Origin: Cryomorphaceae bacterium
GTDB taxonomy: Bacteria; Bacteroidota; Bacteroidia; Flavobacteriales_D; SKUL01
Direction: 5' to 3'
Assembly (NCBI GenBank): GCA_007695365.1
Contig: REDV01000140.1
Location: 1-64,000 of the forward strand
DNA length: 64,000 nucleotides
The translations under genes were made by a program, and so were the position numbers. Within the stretch, counting starts at the first letter, position 1; every line of letters begins with the position of its first letter. This document shows positions 45,741 through 55,180 of the stretch, one piece after another. The notes beneath the pieces were generated by a model. That model was not told the origin of the DNA and did no database searches. It saw only the letters and a list, made by a program, of their open reading frames with translations.

Positions 45741-46780
45741 TCGTTTTTGAGGCCATCCCAGCCCTGAGCCGTAAGCGGGTGCTGGGTTTGGTCGCGCGTT
45801 ACGAGCACAGCTCCTGCCGAAGCTGCTGTTATGTGACCAATGGGTGTGAAGTGCGGGTCGTTGCGCAGTTTCTCGTAATCATTTGGGTGAATGGTAAAGA
45901 GCAACTCGTAATCTTCGCCACCGTTTAGTGCGCACATCGTGGGGTCGAGATTAAAATCGCGGGCGCGATCGGCGGTCATGGGATCAATCGGAATTTTCTC
46001 TTCGTAAAGTGCGCAACCCGTGTTGGAGGCCTTGCACAGGTGCAGAACCTCCGAGGCAAGGCCATCGCTGATATCAATCATCGAGGTGGGTTTCACACCG
46101 CGCTCAGCAAGGGTTTTTACCACATCGGTGCGCGGCTCGGGTTTGAGCTGCCGCTCCAGAATGTAGTCATTGCCTTCCAGGTCGGGTTGTACTCCTTGGG
46201 TGCTTTGAAAAACAGCTTTTTCGCGTTCCAGCAACTGCAGGCCCATATAGGCGCCGCCCAAATCGCCGCTCACCATCAGGATGTCGTTTTCCTGAGCGCC
46301 CGAACGAAACGCCACATGTTCCGAAACGGCTCTACCTACTGCGGTAATGCTGATGACCAGCCCGGAGCGCGATGAGGTGGTGTCGCCACCCACAATGTCT
46401 ACCCCGTATCGCTCTGCTGCCGAGCGCATACCTGTGTACAGCTCTTCTACGGCTTCCAGCGTGTACTTGCTAGACAGTGCCAGCGATACCAACACCTGCT
46501 CGGGCAGGGCATTCATGGCGCAGATGTCTGAGAGGTTTACCACAATGGCTTTGTACCCCAGGTGTTTGAGGGGGGTGTAAACCATGTCGAAATGTACGCC
46601 TTCAACCAGCATATCGGTGCTCAGCAGGAGCACTTCATTGCCCGCCGAAATCACCGCAGCGTCATCACCTACGCCCAACAGGGTAGATGAATGGTGATTT
46701 ATTAATCCGTTGGTAAGATGGTCAATCAGGCCAAATTCGCCCAGCGCCGAAATAGGGGTTTTGTCTTTGTTTTCAAGCAT
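45737..46780 (-). CDS. thiL: Thiamine-monophosphate kinase
   Basis: 347 aa. Last step to thiamine diphosphate. The ATP/Mg site GVGDDAAVI is at residues 36-44, followed by STDMLVEGVHFD, GGDTTSS and the LNGGEDYELLF segment, all ThiL signatures. A -7 box lies 16 bp before the ATG. Single-gene unit. Confidence 0.95.
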   Translation of the reverse strand: MLENKDKTPISALGEFGLIDHLTNGLINHHSSTLLGVGDDAAVISAGNEVLLLSTDMLVEGVHFDMVYTPLKHLGYKAIVVNLSDICAMNALPEQVLVSLALSSKYTLEAVEELYTGMRSAAERYGVDIVGGDTTSSRSGLVISITAVGRAVSEHVAFRSGAQENDILMVSGDLGGAYMGLQLLEREKAVFQSTQGVQPDLEGNDYILERQLKPEPRTDVVKTLAERGVKPTSMIDISDGLASEVLHLCKASNTGCALYEEKIPIDPMTADRARDFNLDPTMCALNGGEDYELLFTIHPNDYEKLRNDPHFTPIGHITAASAGAVLVTRDQTQHPLTAQGWDGLKND

Positions 46781-46795
46781 GGGAGCAAAGGTAGG

Positions 46796-46803
46796 AGGTT
46801 TTG
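46796..46803 (-). promoter_or_regulatory. -7 box (TACCTTTG) for thiL
   Basis: TACCTTTG on the minus strand, 15 bp from the ATG, leaving a leader of about 10 nt. Confidence 0.6.
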
Positions 46804-47064
46804 GGGAGTGTCAATCAATGGATATGGTGCAGCAGATGATGGGAGACTCGCACCGATTAAATTAAGAACAGCGGCTACTATGCCCTTCAAAATGGACCAC
46901 GCAAATGCCGGGTTTGCGAACCGGTGGGCAGTGATTCTTCATCCTTAAGACAAACGCCGCACTCCTTACAAAGTACGCCCGATGCGGAATAACCTCTTTT
47001 TTTCGGTTAACTTTCGCCACCTTGCGCATACGAGCAATCCAAAACGGGCGTTTAGCATAACTCC

Positions 47065-48561
47065 ATGAGTCTTTACTCACAAAAACAACGTTGGAAACTG
47101 CTGCTGCTATCACTGGCTGCAGTTATTATTGGGGTATCCATGTGGTACTCCAACCTGATGGTTACCAATGTTCGGACGGATGAACGCCGCAAGGTAGAGC
47201 TTTGGTCGCAAGCTATTGAACAACGCGCAACACTTGTAAACTATACCAACAAGCTGTTTGATACCCTCCGAAATGAGGAGCGCAAAAAAATGGATACCTG
47301 GGCCAAGGCAACAGCTCGAATCAATGTGGCAAGCAACGAAGAGCTTACCTTTTTGATTGATATCATCACCAAAAACACCACCATTCCGGTAATCATTGCT
47401 GACGCTGCAGGGAACATAGTCACAGACCACAACCTTCCCGATCATTATTCTCATGAACAGAAGACAGAGGCGCTGCAGAAAATGAAGAACCAATACCCGC
47501 CCATTGAGATTGACATTTACGCGGGTATGAAGCAGTATTTGTACTACCGTGACTCGCGTATTATCACAGAGCTTGAGGATGTGCTGGGCGACATTATCAA
47601 TTCATTTATCAACGAAACGGTGATCAACGCGGCTTCTGTGCCGGTCATTCTCACCGACTCTACCATGACAAGAGTCATCAGTCATGGAAACATTGATCCT
47701 GTTGTGATGGCCGATTCGCTGCAGCTTCAGGAGAGAATTCGCACCATGGCATTGGCAAACCCGCCTATACAAGTAATGCTGGGCGATCAACAGCATTTAA
47801 TTTTTCACGAAGACTCTGTGATTCTCACCCAGCTGCGTTATTACCCCATCGTACAATTTGTGATTATCGGACTCTTTTTGCTCATTGCTTATTTGCTGTT
47901 TAGTACCTTCCGAAAAGCTGAGCAAAACCAGGTTTGGGTGGGTATGGCCAAAGAAACCGCGCACCAGTTGGGTACTCCGCTCAGCTCGCTGATGGCATGG
48001 GTGGAACTGCTCGACGCAAAAGGCGTGGATGAAGAAACCCTCAAAGAGCTGCAGAAAGACATTGACAGATTAAACACCGTAACCGAGCGCTTTTCGAAAA
48101 TCGGTTCCAAAACCGAACTTGAACGCCTCAATGTGCGCGAAGTAGTTCACGCCACACTGCGCTATTTGGCACCGCGGGTCAGCAGTAAAGTGCAATTCAG
48201 CATTGCGCCCGACGAAGAAACCGAAATCATGGGACAGGTAAATGCGCCTCTTTTTAGCTGGGTGATAGAAAACCTCTGCAAAAATGCCATTGATGCCATG
48301 AACGGCGAAGGCTTCATTCATGTTGAAATTTTTGAAGAAGGAGCCTGGGTGATTATGGACATAACTGACACGGGAAAAGGTATTTCGAGAGCAAATCTCA
48401 AGGCCGTTTTTAAGCCCGGCTATACCACCAAGAAAAGAGGGTGGGGACTGGGTTTATCGCTCTCCAAGCGCATTATTGAGAACTATCACCACGGCAAAAT
48501 TTTCGTGAGGCGCTCAGAGTTGAACAAGGGAACCACTTTCCGCATTCAACTGCGCAGGTGA
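47065..48561 (+). CDS. Sensor histidine kinase with duplicated periplasmic module
   Basis: 498 aa. Membrane helices at about 12-30 and 263-281 enclose a periplasmic region holding two similar modules, about residues 94-170 and 174-258: each has a [IV]PVI..[DA]... core, then PPI, then a [QH]-L-[IY]...DS-I-T-L ending. The kinase part has His300 in ETAHQLGTPLSSL and an ATPase domain with WVIENLCKNAIDAM, GKGI and GLGLSLSKRIIE. No response regulator is adjacent. hemW follows with a 1-bp overlap, so they are co-transcribed. A possible -7 box TAACTTTC lies at 47008-47015. Confidence 0.9.
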   Translation: MSLYSQKQRWKLLLLSLAAVIIGVSMWYSNLMVTNVRTDERRKVELWSQAIEQRATLVNYTNKLFDTLRNEERKKMDTWAKATARINVASNEELTFLIDIITKNTTIPVIIADAAGNIVTDHNLPDHYSHEQKTEALQKMKNQYPPIEIDIYAGMKQYLYYRDSRIITELEDVLGDIINSFINETVINAASVPVILTDSTMTRVISHGNIDPVVMADSLQLQERIRTMALANPPIQVMLGDQQHLIFHEDSVILTQLRYYPIVQFVIIGLFLLIAYLLFSTFRKAEQNQVWVGMAKETAHQLGTPLSSLMAWVELLDAKGVDEETLKELQKDIDRLNTVTERFSKIGSKTELERLNVREVVHATLRYLAPRVSSKVQFSIAPDEETEIMGQVNAPLFSWVIENLCKNAIDAMNGEGFIHVEIFEEGAWVIMDITDTGKGISRANLKAVFKPGYTTKKRGWGLGLSLSKRIIENYHHGKIFVRRSELNKGTTFRIQLRR

Positions 48562-49691
48562 TGGCCGGAGTGTACTTTCATATTCCTTATTGCAAAAAGG
48601 CCTGTCACTATTGCGACTTTCATTTTTCTACCAACACACGTACCCGCTCCGCCATGGTAGATGCCATGGTGCGTGAGCTGCAATTGCGCCATCACAGCCT
48701 GAAGGAACGGAGCATAGAAACCATCTACTTTGGCGGTGGTACGCCCAGCTTGCTAAGCCAAGCGGAAATCCAAAACCTGATTCAGGCCGTAGCGCAACAC
48801 TTTGTCATATCAGACGATGCTGAAATTACCCTTGAAGCCAATCCCGACGATCTTCAACCCGAAACCCTGAGCGCTTTGCGCAGCGCAGGCATCAACCGGC
48901 TGAGCATCGGAATCCAATCGTTTTTCAATGAGCACCTGCGCTGGATGAACCGCGCGCACAGTGCGGAACAAGCCAAACGATGTATTCCGCTGGCACACGA
49001 GGCAGGTTTTCAAAATATTACTGCTGATTTGATTTATGGTTTCCCGGGGCTTTCCGACGAGCAATGGGATGAAAACATTTCTACACTCATCGCACTTGGT
49101 GCACCGCACATTTCATGCTACAGCCTTACCGTTGAGCCCGGCACCGCGCTGCATCATTTTGTTGAAAGCGGCAAGCAACCTGCGCCCGATGATGACGCAC
49201 AGGTACGGCATTTTCTGCACCTGGTTCAACGCCTTACCGGGGCCGGTTATGAACATTACGAGGTGTCGAATTTTGCGATTCCCGGTTATCGCTCAAGGCA
49301 CAACAGCGCCTATTGGAGCGCTGCGCCTTTCCTCGGAATCGGGCCGTCGGCACATAGTTTTACAGGAACCGAGCGCTGCTGGAACATCGCCAACAATCAC
49401 CAGTATCTGAAAAGCATAGAGCAGGGGCAATTACCTCTCACGTGCGAGCCGGTAACCCAACAAACAGCCTGTAATGAGTATTTGCTAACGGGTTTGCGAA
49501 CGGCCGCAGGTATAGACCTCAACCACGTGAAGACTCATTGGAGCTACCCCGTTGAAGAACGTTTTGCAAGCTACATTCAAGGTCTGGTAAACAACGGCAG
49601 AGCGACCTGCAGTCAAGGTAAACTCAAGCTCACCACCGAGGGCATGCTCTGGGCAGATGCCATTGCTGCTGAGTTTTTTCAAAACGATTAG
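48561..49691 (+). CDS. hemW: Radical-SAM HemW-like protein
   Basis: 376 aa. ATG at 48561 shares one base with the kinase stop (TGATG); a GTG one codon earlier is less likely. Cluster motif CKKACHYC gives Cys11, 15 and 18, followed by FGGGTPS and EANPDD. HemW is a haem chaperone of the coproporphyrinogen-III-oxidase-like family and usually not a true HemN oxidase. Three-Cys motif plus an extra Cys further on (CHYC) fits. Confidence 0.92.
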   Translation: MAGVYFHIPYCKKACHYCDFHFSTNTRTRSAMVDAMVRELQLRHHSLKERSIETIYFGGGTPSLLSQAEIQNLIQAVAQHFVISDDAEITLEANPDDLQPETLSALRSAGINRLSIGIQSFFNEHLRWMNRAHSAEQAKRCIPLAHEAGFQNITADLIYGFPGLSDEQWDENISTLIALGAPHISCYSLTVEPGTALHHFVESGKQPAPDDDAQVRHFLHLVQRLTGAGYEHYEVSNFAIPGYRSRHNSAYWSAAPFLGIGPSAHSFTGTERCWNIANNHQYLKSIEQGQLPLTCEPVTQQTACNEYLLTGLRTAAGIDLNHVKTHWSYPVEERFASYIQGLVNNGRATCSQGKLKLTTEGMLWADAIAAEFFQND

Positions 49692-49693
49692 TT

Positions 49694-50302
49694 TTACTCG
49701 TAGCTGCCCACAGGTCGTATAACCTGATAAACCCCACTTAGGTCGTAAGTGCGGTAACGACCAGGGGCATTGCGGTGTTCGCCGCCATAGCTGAGGGTGG
49801 TGCCAATCATTCGCTCTTCGTCTTCCCAGTACACAAAAATGCCGCTGTGCACGGTTCCGTAACTATAGTTAACGTGATAGAGCCAGTCGCCCGGGGCAAT
49901 GTCGAACAGGGTTGCATAAGGCCCTGTCTCTTTTGACTGAAAAACAGTTTCGCGCTGGGCCGAATACCCTGCCCGCCTGAAAACTTCGTTGATATAATCC
50001 CAACATGATCCGCGCACAATTAATCGCTCTTCCAACGCCATTTTTCTTCCTTCACTCAATACGGAACGGGCTGCGCTGTCCGCATCCCACTCTGCGCGCA
50101 GCAATGGGTCGCTGGGTGGCGACGGAATCTCTGCTGATTCTGCGGACTTCGGAAAATCAATGTGAACCCCATCAACGCCAATGGGCGGCGAGCTTGCCGG
50201 TGGAGGAGTCATGGCAATGTTCTTTTTGCTTCCGCATGAAGTCAGCACAGCGAAAGCAGCAAATAGCACGCAAGTATGGAAATAGAGCAATCGCTTAATC
50301 AT
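49694..50302 (-). CDS. Lipoprotein with NlpC/P60- or CHAP-like cysteine peptidase look
   Basis: 202 aa from the ATG at 50302, which starts a lipoprotein signal ending LTSC (Cys at residue 23). A Pro/Ser-rich linker (about 30-65) leads to a globular domain with Cys in GSCWDYINEVF, then GDWLYHVNY and His in VHSGIFVYW, the order Cys...His seen in papain-like murein peptidases. Assignment to NlpC/P60 or CHAP is inferred from this order only. The start overlaps the end of the upstream CPBP gene by 8 bp. Confidence 0.7.
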   Translation of the reverse strand: MIKRLLYFHTCVLFAAFAVLTSCGSKKNIAMTPPPASSPPIGVDGVHIDFPKSAESAEIPSPPSDPLLRAEWDADSAARSVLSEGRKMALEERLIVRGSCWDYINEVFRRAGYSAQRETVFQSKETGPYATLFDIAPGDWLYHVNYSYGTVHSGIFVYWEDEERMIGTTLSYGGEHRNAPGRYRTYDLSGVYQVIRPVGSYE

Positions 50303-51254
50303 CCTCTGCTTGCATAGGATTGTTTGGATCCGCAATGGCCTTACCGCTGCGAGACTTTCTCCACCACCAAATGACGCCAATCATGAGTGCCCCTGAGAGC
50401 ATGGCAAAGTACTGGTCGGGATGACCGGTTCCCCACTCTTCAACAGCCGGGCTCATTGCTCCGCGAGCAATGGCAAAGTGTAGGCAAACCGCGGTGGCGT
50501 TGTTGATAAAATGGGCCAATACGGGCACCCAGATGGAGCCGCTCCAAACCAGCATATAGCCGAATAATGCGCCCAACATCATGCGGGGCAGAAATCCGTA
50601 GAACTGAAAATGAAGGGCGCTGAAAAGAAATGCGCTGATCCAGATGGCCGCGTGGTAGCTGCCGGTCCAACGCCTCAGGATGTTCTGAATACCCGCTCTG
50701 AACATCAGCTCTTCGCCAATGGCGGGAACCAACGCGATGAGAAACAGATTTATAAACAGGCTGCTCCACTGCGTGTCTGCGAGAATAGCCTGGGTGAGTT
50801 CGGCCGCCTGTTCTTCCGCCGCCTGAAAAACATGCTCAAGCCATCGCAGCGCTTCAGGAAACTGCACCGACTCGTTCCAGTGCACCATCAGGTTGATGGG
50901 CAGCATGGCCAGTACCATCAGCAAAACAGTGTAACCAAAACTGCGAGCATCGGTGGGCTTCTGCATCCACAGGTAGCGTTTCCAGTCAACCGAAACGAGC
51001 TGCGCAAACACCAAAGGGGGCAGCACAAACAAACCCAGGTGTTGCAAAAACAACAGCAGTTTGTTGGCCGAAACTACATTGGGGTCGTTGTATTGCCGCA
51101 ACACGTTGAGGTCTTCCATTACATTCAAGCCCCAAATGGATTGAATGACCAGGTTTCCCAAACCAATAAACAGCGAAACCGAAACAAAGCCCAGCAACAT
51201 AAGAACGATGAGTTGTACAAAGGGGTCGTAACGTTGAAAGATGGGAGTTTTCAC
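50295..51254 (-). CDS. CPBP family intramembrane glutamic endopeptidase
   Basis: 319 aa from a GTG at 51254; the in-frame ATG at 51353 lies inside dusB and its promoter. Eight or so membrane helices. Active-site motifs of the Abi/CPBP family are present: EELMFR (Glu181, Glu182, Arg186), FSALHF (His215) and HFINN (His248, Asn251). Eukaryotic relatives process prenylated proteins; bacterial ones are implicated in bacteriocin immunity or protein maturation. Followed by the lipoprotein gene with an 8-bp overlap. Confidence 0.88.
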   Translation of the reverse strand: MKTPIFQRYDPFVQLIVLMLLGFVSVSLFIGLGNLVIQSIWGLNVMEDLNVLRQYNDPNVVSANKLLLFLQHLGLFVLPPLVFAQLVSVDWKRYLWMQKPTDARSFGYTVLLMVLAMLPINLMVHWNESVQFPEALRWLEHVFQAAEEQAAELTQAILADTQWSSLFINLFLIALVPAIGEELMFRAGIQNILRRWTGSYHAAIWISAFLFSALHFQFYGFLPRMMLGALFGYMLVWSGSIWVPVLAHFINNATAVCLHFAIARGAMSPAVEEWGTGHPDQYFAMLSGALMIGVIWWWRKSRSGKAIADPNNPMQAEDD

Positions 51255-51269
51255 AAGGCTGTGATTTTG

Positions 51270-51277
51270 TACCTTTG
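51270..51277 (+). promoter_or_regulatory. -7 box (TACCTTTG) for dusB
   Basis: TACCTTTG, 24 bp before the GTG at 51302. It contains the TTG (51275) that would otherwise be read as an earlier start. Confidence 0.6.
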
Positions 51278-51301
51278 CCACTGGCTTTAATACCTGAAAG
51301 C

Positions 51302-52300
51302 GTGGCGAAGATAGGAAATATTGAACTCGGAGAATTCCCGTTGCTGCTCGCACCTATGGAGGATGTGAGTGACCCACCTTTTCGCGCTTTGTGCAAAAAG
51401 TACGGCGCTGATTTGATGTTTACAGAGTTCATCTCTTCCGAAGGGCTCATCCGAAATGCGGCAAAAAGCACACAAAAGCTCGATATTTACGAGTATGAGC
51501 GCCCGGTGGGGATTCAGGTTTTCGGTGCCGAACTGGAGCCCATGATTGAGTCAACACGCATCATTACAGAAACCAACCCCGACCTTGTGGACATCAACTT
51601 CGGATGCCCGGTGAAAAAAGTAGTGTGCAAAGGTGCCGGAGCCGCCATCCTTCAGGATATTCCTAAAATGGTGCGCCTCACCGAAGCCGTGGTCAAAGCC
51701 ACCCATCTTCCGGTAACCGTAAAAACCAGGCTTGGCTGGGATGAATCCACCAAATACATCGTAGAAGTGGCCGAGCGCCTTCAGGATGTAGGAATTCAGG
51801 GCTTGTCCATTCACGGTCGTACGCGCTCGCAGATGTACAAAGGCGAGGCCGACTGGTCCCTGATTGCCGAAGTAAAAAACAATGCCCGTATGCATATTCC
51901 GGTGTTTGGAAATGGGGATATTGACTCGCCACAAAAAGCCGTGGAATACAAAAATCGCTACGGTGTGGACGGGGTGATGATTGGCAGGGCCAGTATCGGC
52001 TACCCTTGGGTTTTTCGGGAAATTAAACACTACCATCGCACCGGCGAAATGTTGCCTCCGCCCACTGTGGATGAGCGCGTTGACGCTGCTGCACAACACC
52101 TTGAAATGTCGGTGAAATGGAAGGGCGAACGATTGGGCGTACTCGAAATGCGCCGTCACTACGCCAACTACTTCAAGGGCCTCAAAAACTTTAAGCAGGT
52201 TCGAACAGCGCTGGTTGAAATGGATAGCTCAGCAGAAATACTTGCCTGTTTGGATGAGGTTCGGCTCAACTATTCGGATGCTGACTTTGCGGCTATTTAG
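51302..52300 (+). CDS. dusB: tRNA-dihydrouridine synthase
   Basis: 332 aa from GTG at 51302, which starts (M)AKIGNIELGEFPLLLAPM, the usual N-terminus. FMN-dependent reduction of uridine in tRNA. The active-site Cys102 is in NFGCPVKK, followed by KTRLGWDE and the HGRTR and GNGDI flavin-binding segments. DusB is chosen from overall likeness to the Bacteroidota Dus; the target positions are not decided. The TACCTTTG box overlaps the longer start. Confidence 0.92.
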   Translation: MAKIGNIELGEFPLLLAPMEDVSDPPFRALCKKYGADLMFTEFISSEGLIRNAAKSTQKLDIYEYERPVGIQVFGAELEPMIESTRIITETNPDLVDINFGCPVKKVVCKGAGAAILQDIPKMVRLTEAVVKATHLPVTVKTRLGWDESTKYIVEVAERLQDVGIQGLSIHGRTRSQMYKGEADWSLIAEVKNNARMHIPVFGNGDIDSPQKAVEYKNRYGVDGVMIGRASIGYPWVFREIKHYHRTGEMLPPPTVDERVDAAAQHLEMSVKWKGERLGVLEMRRHYANYFKGLKNFKQVRTALVEMDSSAEILACLDEVRLNYSDADFAAI

Positions 52301-52335
52301 CTACCTTTAAGCCGGTAAAGCCAACCTGAACCAAC

Positions 52336-54267
52336 TTGAAAAAGCCATTACTCGTCCTTTTCTGGATGTTGACGTGCGTTGTTTGCGCGGCAGGCAATGA
52401 ACTCGACAGCCTGCGCAGAATAGCGCCTCAACTGCCCGATTCTCAAAAGGTATATGTGTACAGCGATTTGTGCTTTGGCTACCGCTTTGTGAACAGCGAT
52501 AGCGCGTTGTATTTTGGCGAGCATGCACTGAAACTGGCACTACAGCTCAAAGACCAGCGCGGGCAGGCCCAGGCTCTGAACGACCTCGGGATCATTTACG
52601 CCGATCGCAATGAATACGATACATCGCTGGAGCTGTACGGTCAATCGCTCGAAATCCGCACAAAGCTTGCCGATACCCTGGGCATCGGAGCGCTGCACAA
52701 CAAAATGGGCATCATCCACCAGAAGAGGGGCGCGTACCATACGGCCATCGAGCATCAACTGCAGGCGCTTCGCAAGTTTGAGTATTTGGGTATTGATCCC
52801 TATGTGGCAACGTGCCAAAACAATGTGGCCATTCTCCACTTTAACCTGAAGCAGTACAAAAGAGCACTTGCCATGCACCAGGAGGCTCTTGAAACACGCA
52901 AACGCCTCAACAATCCCGAAGCCATTGCCATGTCGCACACCAATATTGGCAATGTGTATCTGGAGCTGGGCGATACATCACTTGCCGACGCTCAATACAG
53001 CATGGCAGCGGAATTATACAACCAGCTCAACCTGCCCGAGGGAGAATCTACCAACCTCCACAATCATGCGGGTTGTTTTCTTCATTCAAACCCCGCACGG
53101 GCGTTATCCATGCTGAAGCGGGCGCTTGAAATTCGCACGAGGCTCGACGATGATAAAATGCTTGCCTCCACCCATGCGCTCATTGGCAATGCCTTGTCGA
53201 ACCTCGGACGGCATCAGGAGGCTTTGGGCCACTTCAGAACTGCCTTGAAACGCTCGGAGGCAGCCGGTGTAAGCGCAGAGCAGATCAACGCCAATGAGCA
53301 GATGGCGAGGCTTTTTCGGAAGTTGGGTAACGCAGATAGTACCTACTTCTACCTGGCGCGCTCGGCCGCGCTGAAGGATTCTGTGTTCAATGAATCCCTT
53401 CGGCAGGATTTTGCAGAGCTTCAGACCCGCTACGAGACCGAACGAAAAGAGGCCAGCATTGCCTTGCTTACCGAACAGAACAAGGTGGCAGACCTTAAAG
53501 TGCAACGCCAACGAAACCAAATGATATTGCTCGTTACGGGCTTTTTTCTTCTGCTGCTAACGGGCTCTCTGGCCTATCTGCGGGTGCAGGCCCGACGTCG
53601 CGCGGAAATTGCCGAAGCCACCCTTCGTGAGCGAGAGGCCGGATTGCAGGCCGTAATCACCGCCACCGAAGCTGAGCGCAGCCGCATTGCCCGCGACCTT
53701 CACGATGGCGTGGGTCAGCAATTGAGTGGCTTAAAAATGGCGTGGCAAAAGCTTACCGACGATTTACAAACTTCAGAAGCAGCTGGGAAGTTTCACATTC
53801 AGGGGCTTACAGAAGTGCTCGACTCGGCATGTGCCGATGTGCGCGAGATTTCGCATCGCATGATGCCGCGCTCATTGGAGCGTTACGGACTACTGCCTGC
53901 GCTCGAAGACATGGTTACCAAAACCTTTTCGCCGACTTCCATCACATGTTCGTTTGAGAAGTTTGGCGTACAAGAACTTAGGCTGACAACCGAAACAGAA
54001 TTGGCTGTGTACCGTGTGGTTCAGGAGTTGGTTTCCAATATCCTGAAACACGCAAACGCCACCGAAGTGCAGGTGCAGGTGCTGAAAAATGCCAACCAGT
54101 TTATCGTGATGGTTTCCGACAACGGAAAGGGCTTTGATCTCCATGCGTCGGGTAAGGGCATGGGCTTGCGCAACATGGAAAGCCGGTTGCGCGCAGTAGG
54201 GGGCGACATTCATTTCGACACACAACACGGCACACATGCCACCATTCGCATAATTATACAACCATGA
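52336..54267 (+). CDS. TPR sensor histidine kinase, NarX/DesK-like (HisKA_3)
   Basis: 643 aa from TTG at 52336, which begins a signal peptide (KKPLLVLFWMLTCVVCA). Seven or more TPR units (residues about 35-330), a coiled stretch, a membrane helix (about 395-415), then HisKA_3 with His456 in RIARDLHDGVGQQLSGL and a HATPase domain (SDNGKGFD, GMGLRNMESR). A near-consensus box TACCTTTA is at 52302-52309. The stop overlaps the regulator start by 4 bp, so kinase and regulator form one system. Signal unknown; TPRs suggest a protein partner. Confidence 0.92.
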   Translation: MKKPLLVLFWMLTCVVCAAGNELDSLRRIAPQLPDSQKVYVYSDLCFGYRFVNSDSALYFGEHALKLALQLKDQRGQAQALNDLGIIYADRNEYDTSLELYGQSLEIRTKLADTLGIGALHNKMGIIHQKRGAYHTAIEHQLQALRKFEYLGIDPYVATCQNNVAILHFNLKQYKRALAMHQEALETRKRLNNPEAIAMSHTNIGNVYLELGDTSLADAQYSMAAELYNQLNLPEGESTNLHNHAGCFLHSNPARALSMLKRALEIRTRLDDDKMLASTHALIGNALSNLGRHQEALGHFRTALKRSEAAGVSAEQINANEQMARLFRKLGNADSTYFYLARSAALKDSVFNESLRQDFAELQTRYETERKEASIALLTEQNKVADLKVQRQRNQMILLVTGFFLLLLTGSLAYLRVQARRRAEIAEATLREREAGLQAVITATEAERSRIARDLHDGVGQQLSGLKMAWQKLTDDLQTSEAAGKFHIQGLTEVLDSACADVREISHRMMPRSLERYGLLPALEDMVTKTFSPTSITCSFEKFGVQELRLTTETELAVYRVVQELVSNILKHANATEVQVQVLKNANQFIVMVSDNGKGFDLHASGKGMGLRNMESRLRAVGGDIHFDTQHGTHATIRIIIQP

Positions 54268-54902
54268 ACAAGATTCGCCTTGCCATTGCAGATGACCACC
54301 CTTTGGTGCTGGACGGTTTACGCTCGCTGATTGACGGTGCCTCCGATATACAACTCGTGGTGACCGCCGAAAATGGCGCGACCCTGCTCCACAAGCTCAT
54401 GCATCAAGACGCCGATGTGGTGCTGATGGATATCGATATGCCGGTGAAAAATGGTATTGAAACCACAAGGGATATACGTCAGCGTTATCCTCAATTAAAA
54501 GTACTTGTGCTCACCATGCATGATGAGCCGGCCATGATACGTGAGCTGGTGAATGACGGCGCCCAAGGCTACCTGCTCAAGAATTGCGGAAGGGACGAGC
54601 TTTTGCTGGCCATACGCACGGTTCGCGAAGGCAAGCCCTACTTTTCGGGAGAAGCGGCTGTAAAGCTGTTGCAGTGGAATGAGGGCCCGGCAATTCCTGA
54701 GGAGCTGAAGGAACTTACCGAGCGTGAGCTTGAAGTGCTAAAGGCGATTGCTGAGGGAAAATCCAACAAGGAAATCGGGGATATGCTCTTTATATCACAC
54801 CGCACGGTAGATACCCACCGCACCAACCTGATGAAGAAGCTGGATGTTCACAACATCGCGGGGCTTGTGCGAATCGCCATGCGGAATGGATTGATCGAAT
54901 AA
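54264..54902 (+). CDS. NarL/FixJ family response regulator
   Basis: 212 aa. Receiver with DDH (residues 10-12) and phospho-acceptor Asp56 in VVLMDIDMP, then a LuxR helix-turn-helix at about 148-205 (LTERELEVLKAIAEGKSNKEIG, HRTVDTHRTNLMKKL). Partner of the TPR kinase just upstream (4-bp overlap). The 85 bp after its stop lead into the left repeat of the accessory island. Confidence 0.94.
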   Translation: MNKIRLAIADDHPLVLDGLRSLIDGASDIQLVVTAENGATLLHKLMHQDADVVLMDIDMPVKNGIETTRDIRQRYPQLKVLVLTMHDEPAMIRELVNDGAQGYLLKNCGRDELLLAIRTVREGKPYFSGEAAVKLLQWNEGPAIPEELKELTERELEVLKAIAEGKSNKEIGDMLFISHRTVDTHRTNLMKKLDVHNIAGLVRIAMRNGLIE

Positions 54903-54986
54903 CACGTTGTTTTTTGAATCCGCATGGTACATTTTATTGTGCATGAAACGCAATTTGGTCAAGTCAGTCTCTTCGGGCACCACTCC

Positions 54987-55032
54987 TCTGATTTCCTGAC
55001 CTACCCCGGTATCGGCAACTCGCTGACCATTT
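54987..55032. repeat. Left direct repeat of the island (displaced copy of the pgm 3' end)
   Basis: Forty-six bases identical to 58777-58822. On the minus strand they read as the last ten sense codons of the phosphohexomutase gene (ending ..LPIPG), its TAG, and 14 bp of downstream flank, but here there is no gene attached. Identity ends abruptly on both sides. Confidence 0.9.
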
Positions 55033-55180
55033 TAAGAATAGCTGAAGACATTGTTAAAAACTCTTTTTCATCCCCTTCCCCAAATTTCTTCATATTTGTA
55101 CGAACGGGTTAGAATGAATGGGTTATCACTATTCTCTGTGTGGAAGTTGTAAGGAAAGTCAGGAATAATTAAAGTTGAGC

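Noticed and set aside
46781-47064. Small gene between thiL and the sensor kinase
   Set aside because: The only frames there are short and out of context; the strip holds the thiL box and a possible box (47008-47015) for the kinase.
54924-55112. 62-codon frame crossing the left island repeat
   Set aside because: It reads through the displaced mutase end in another frame and has no start context.
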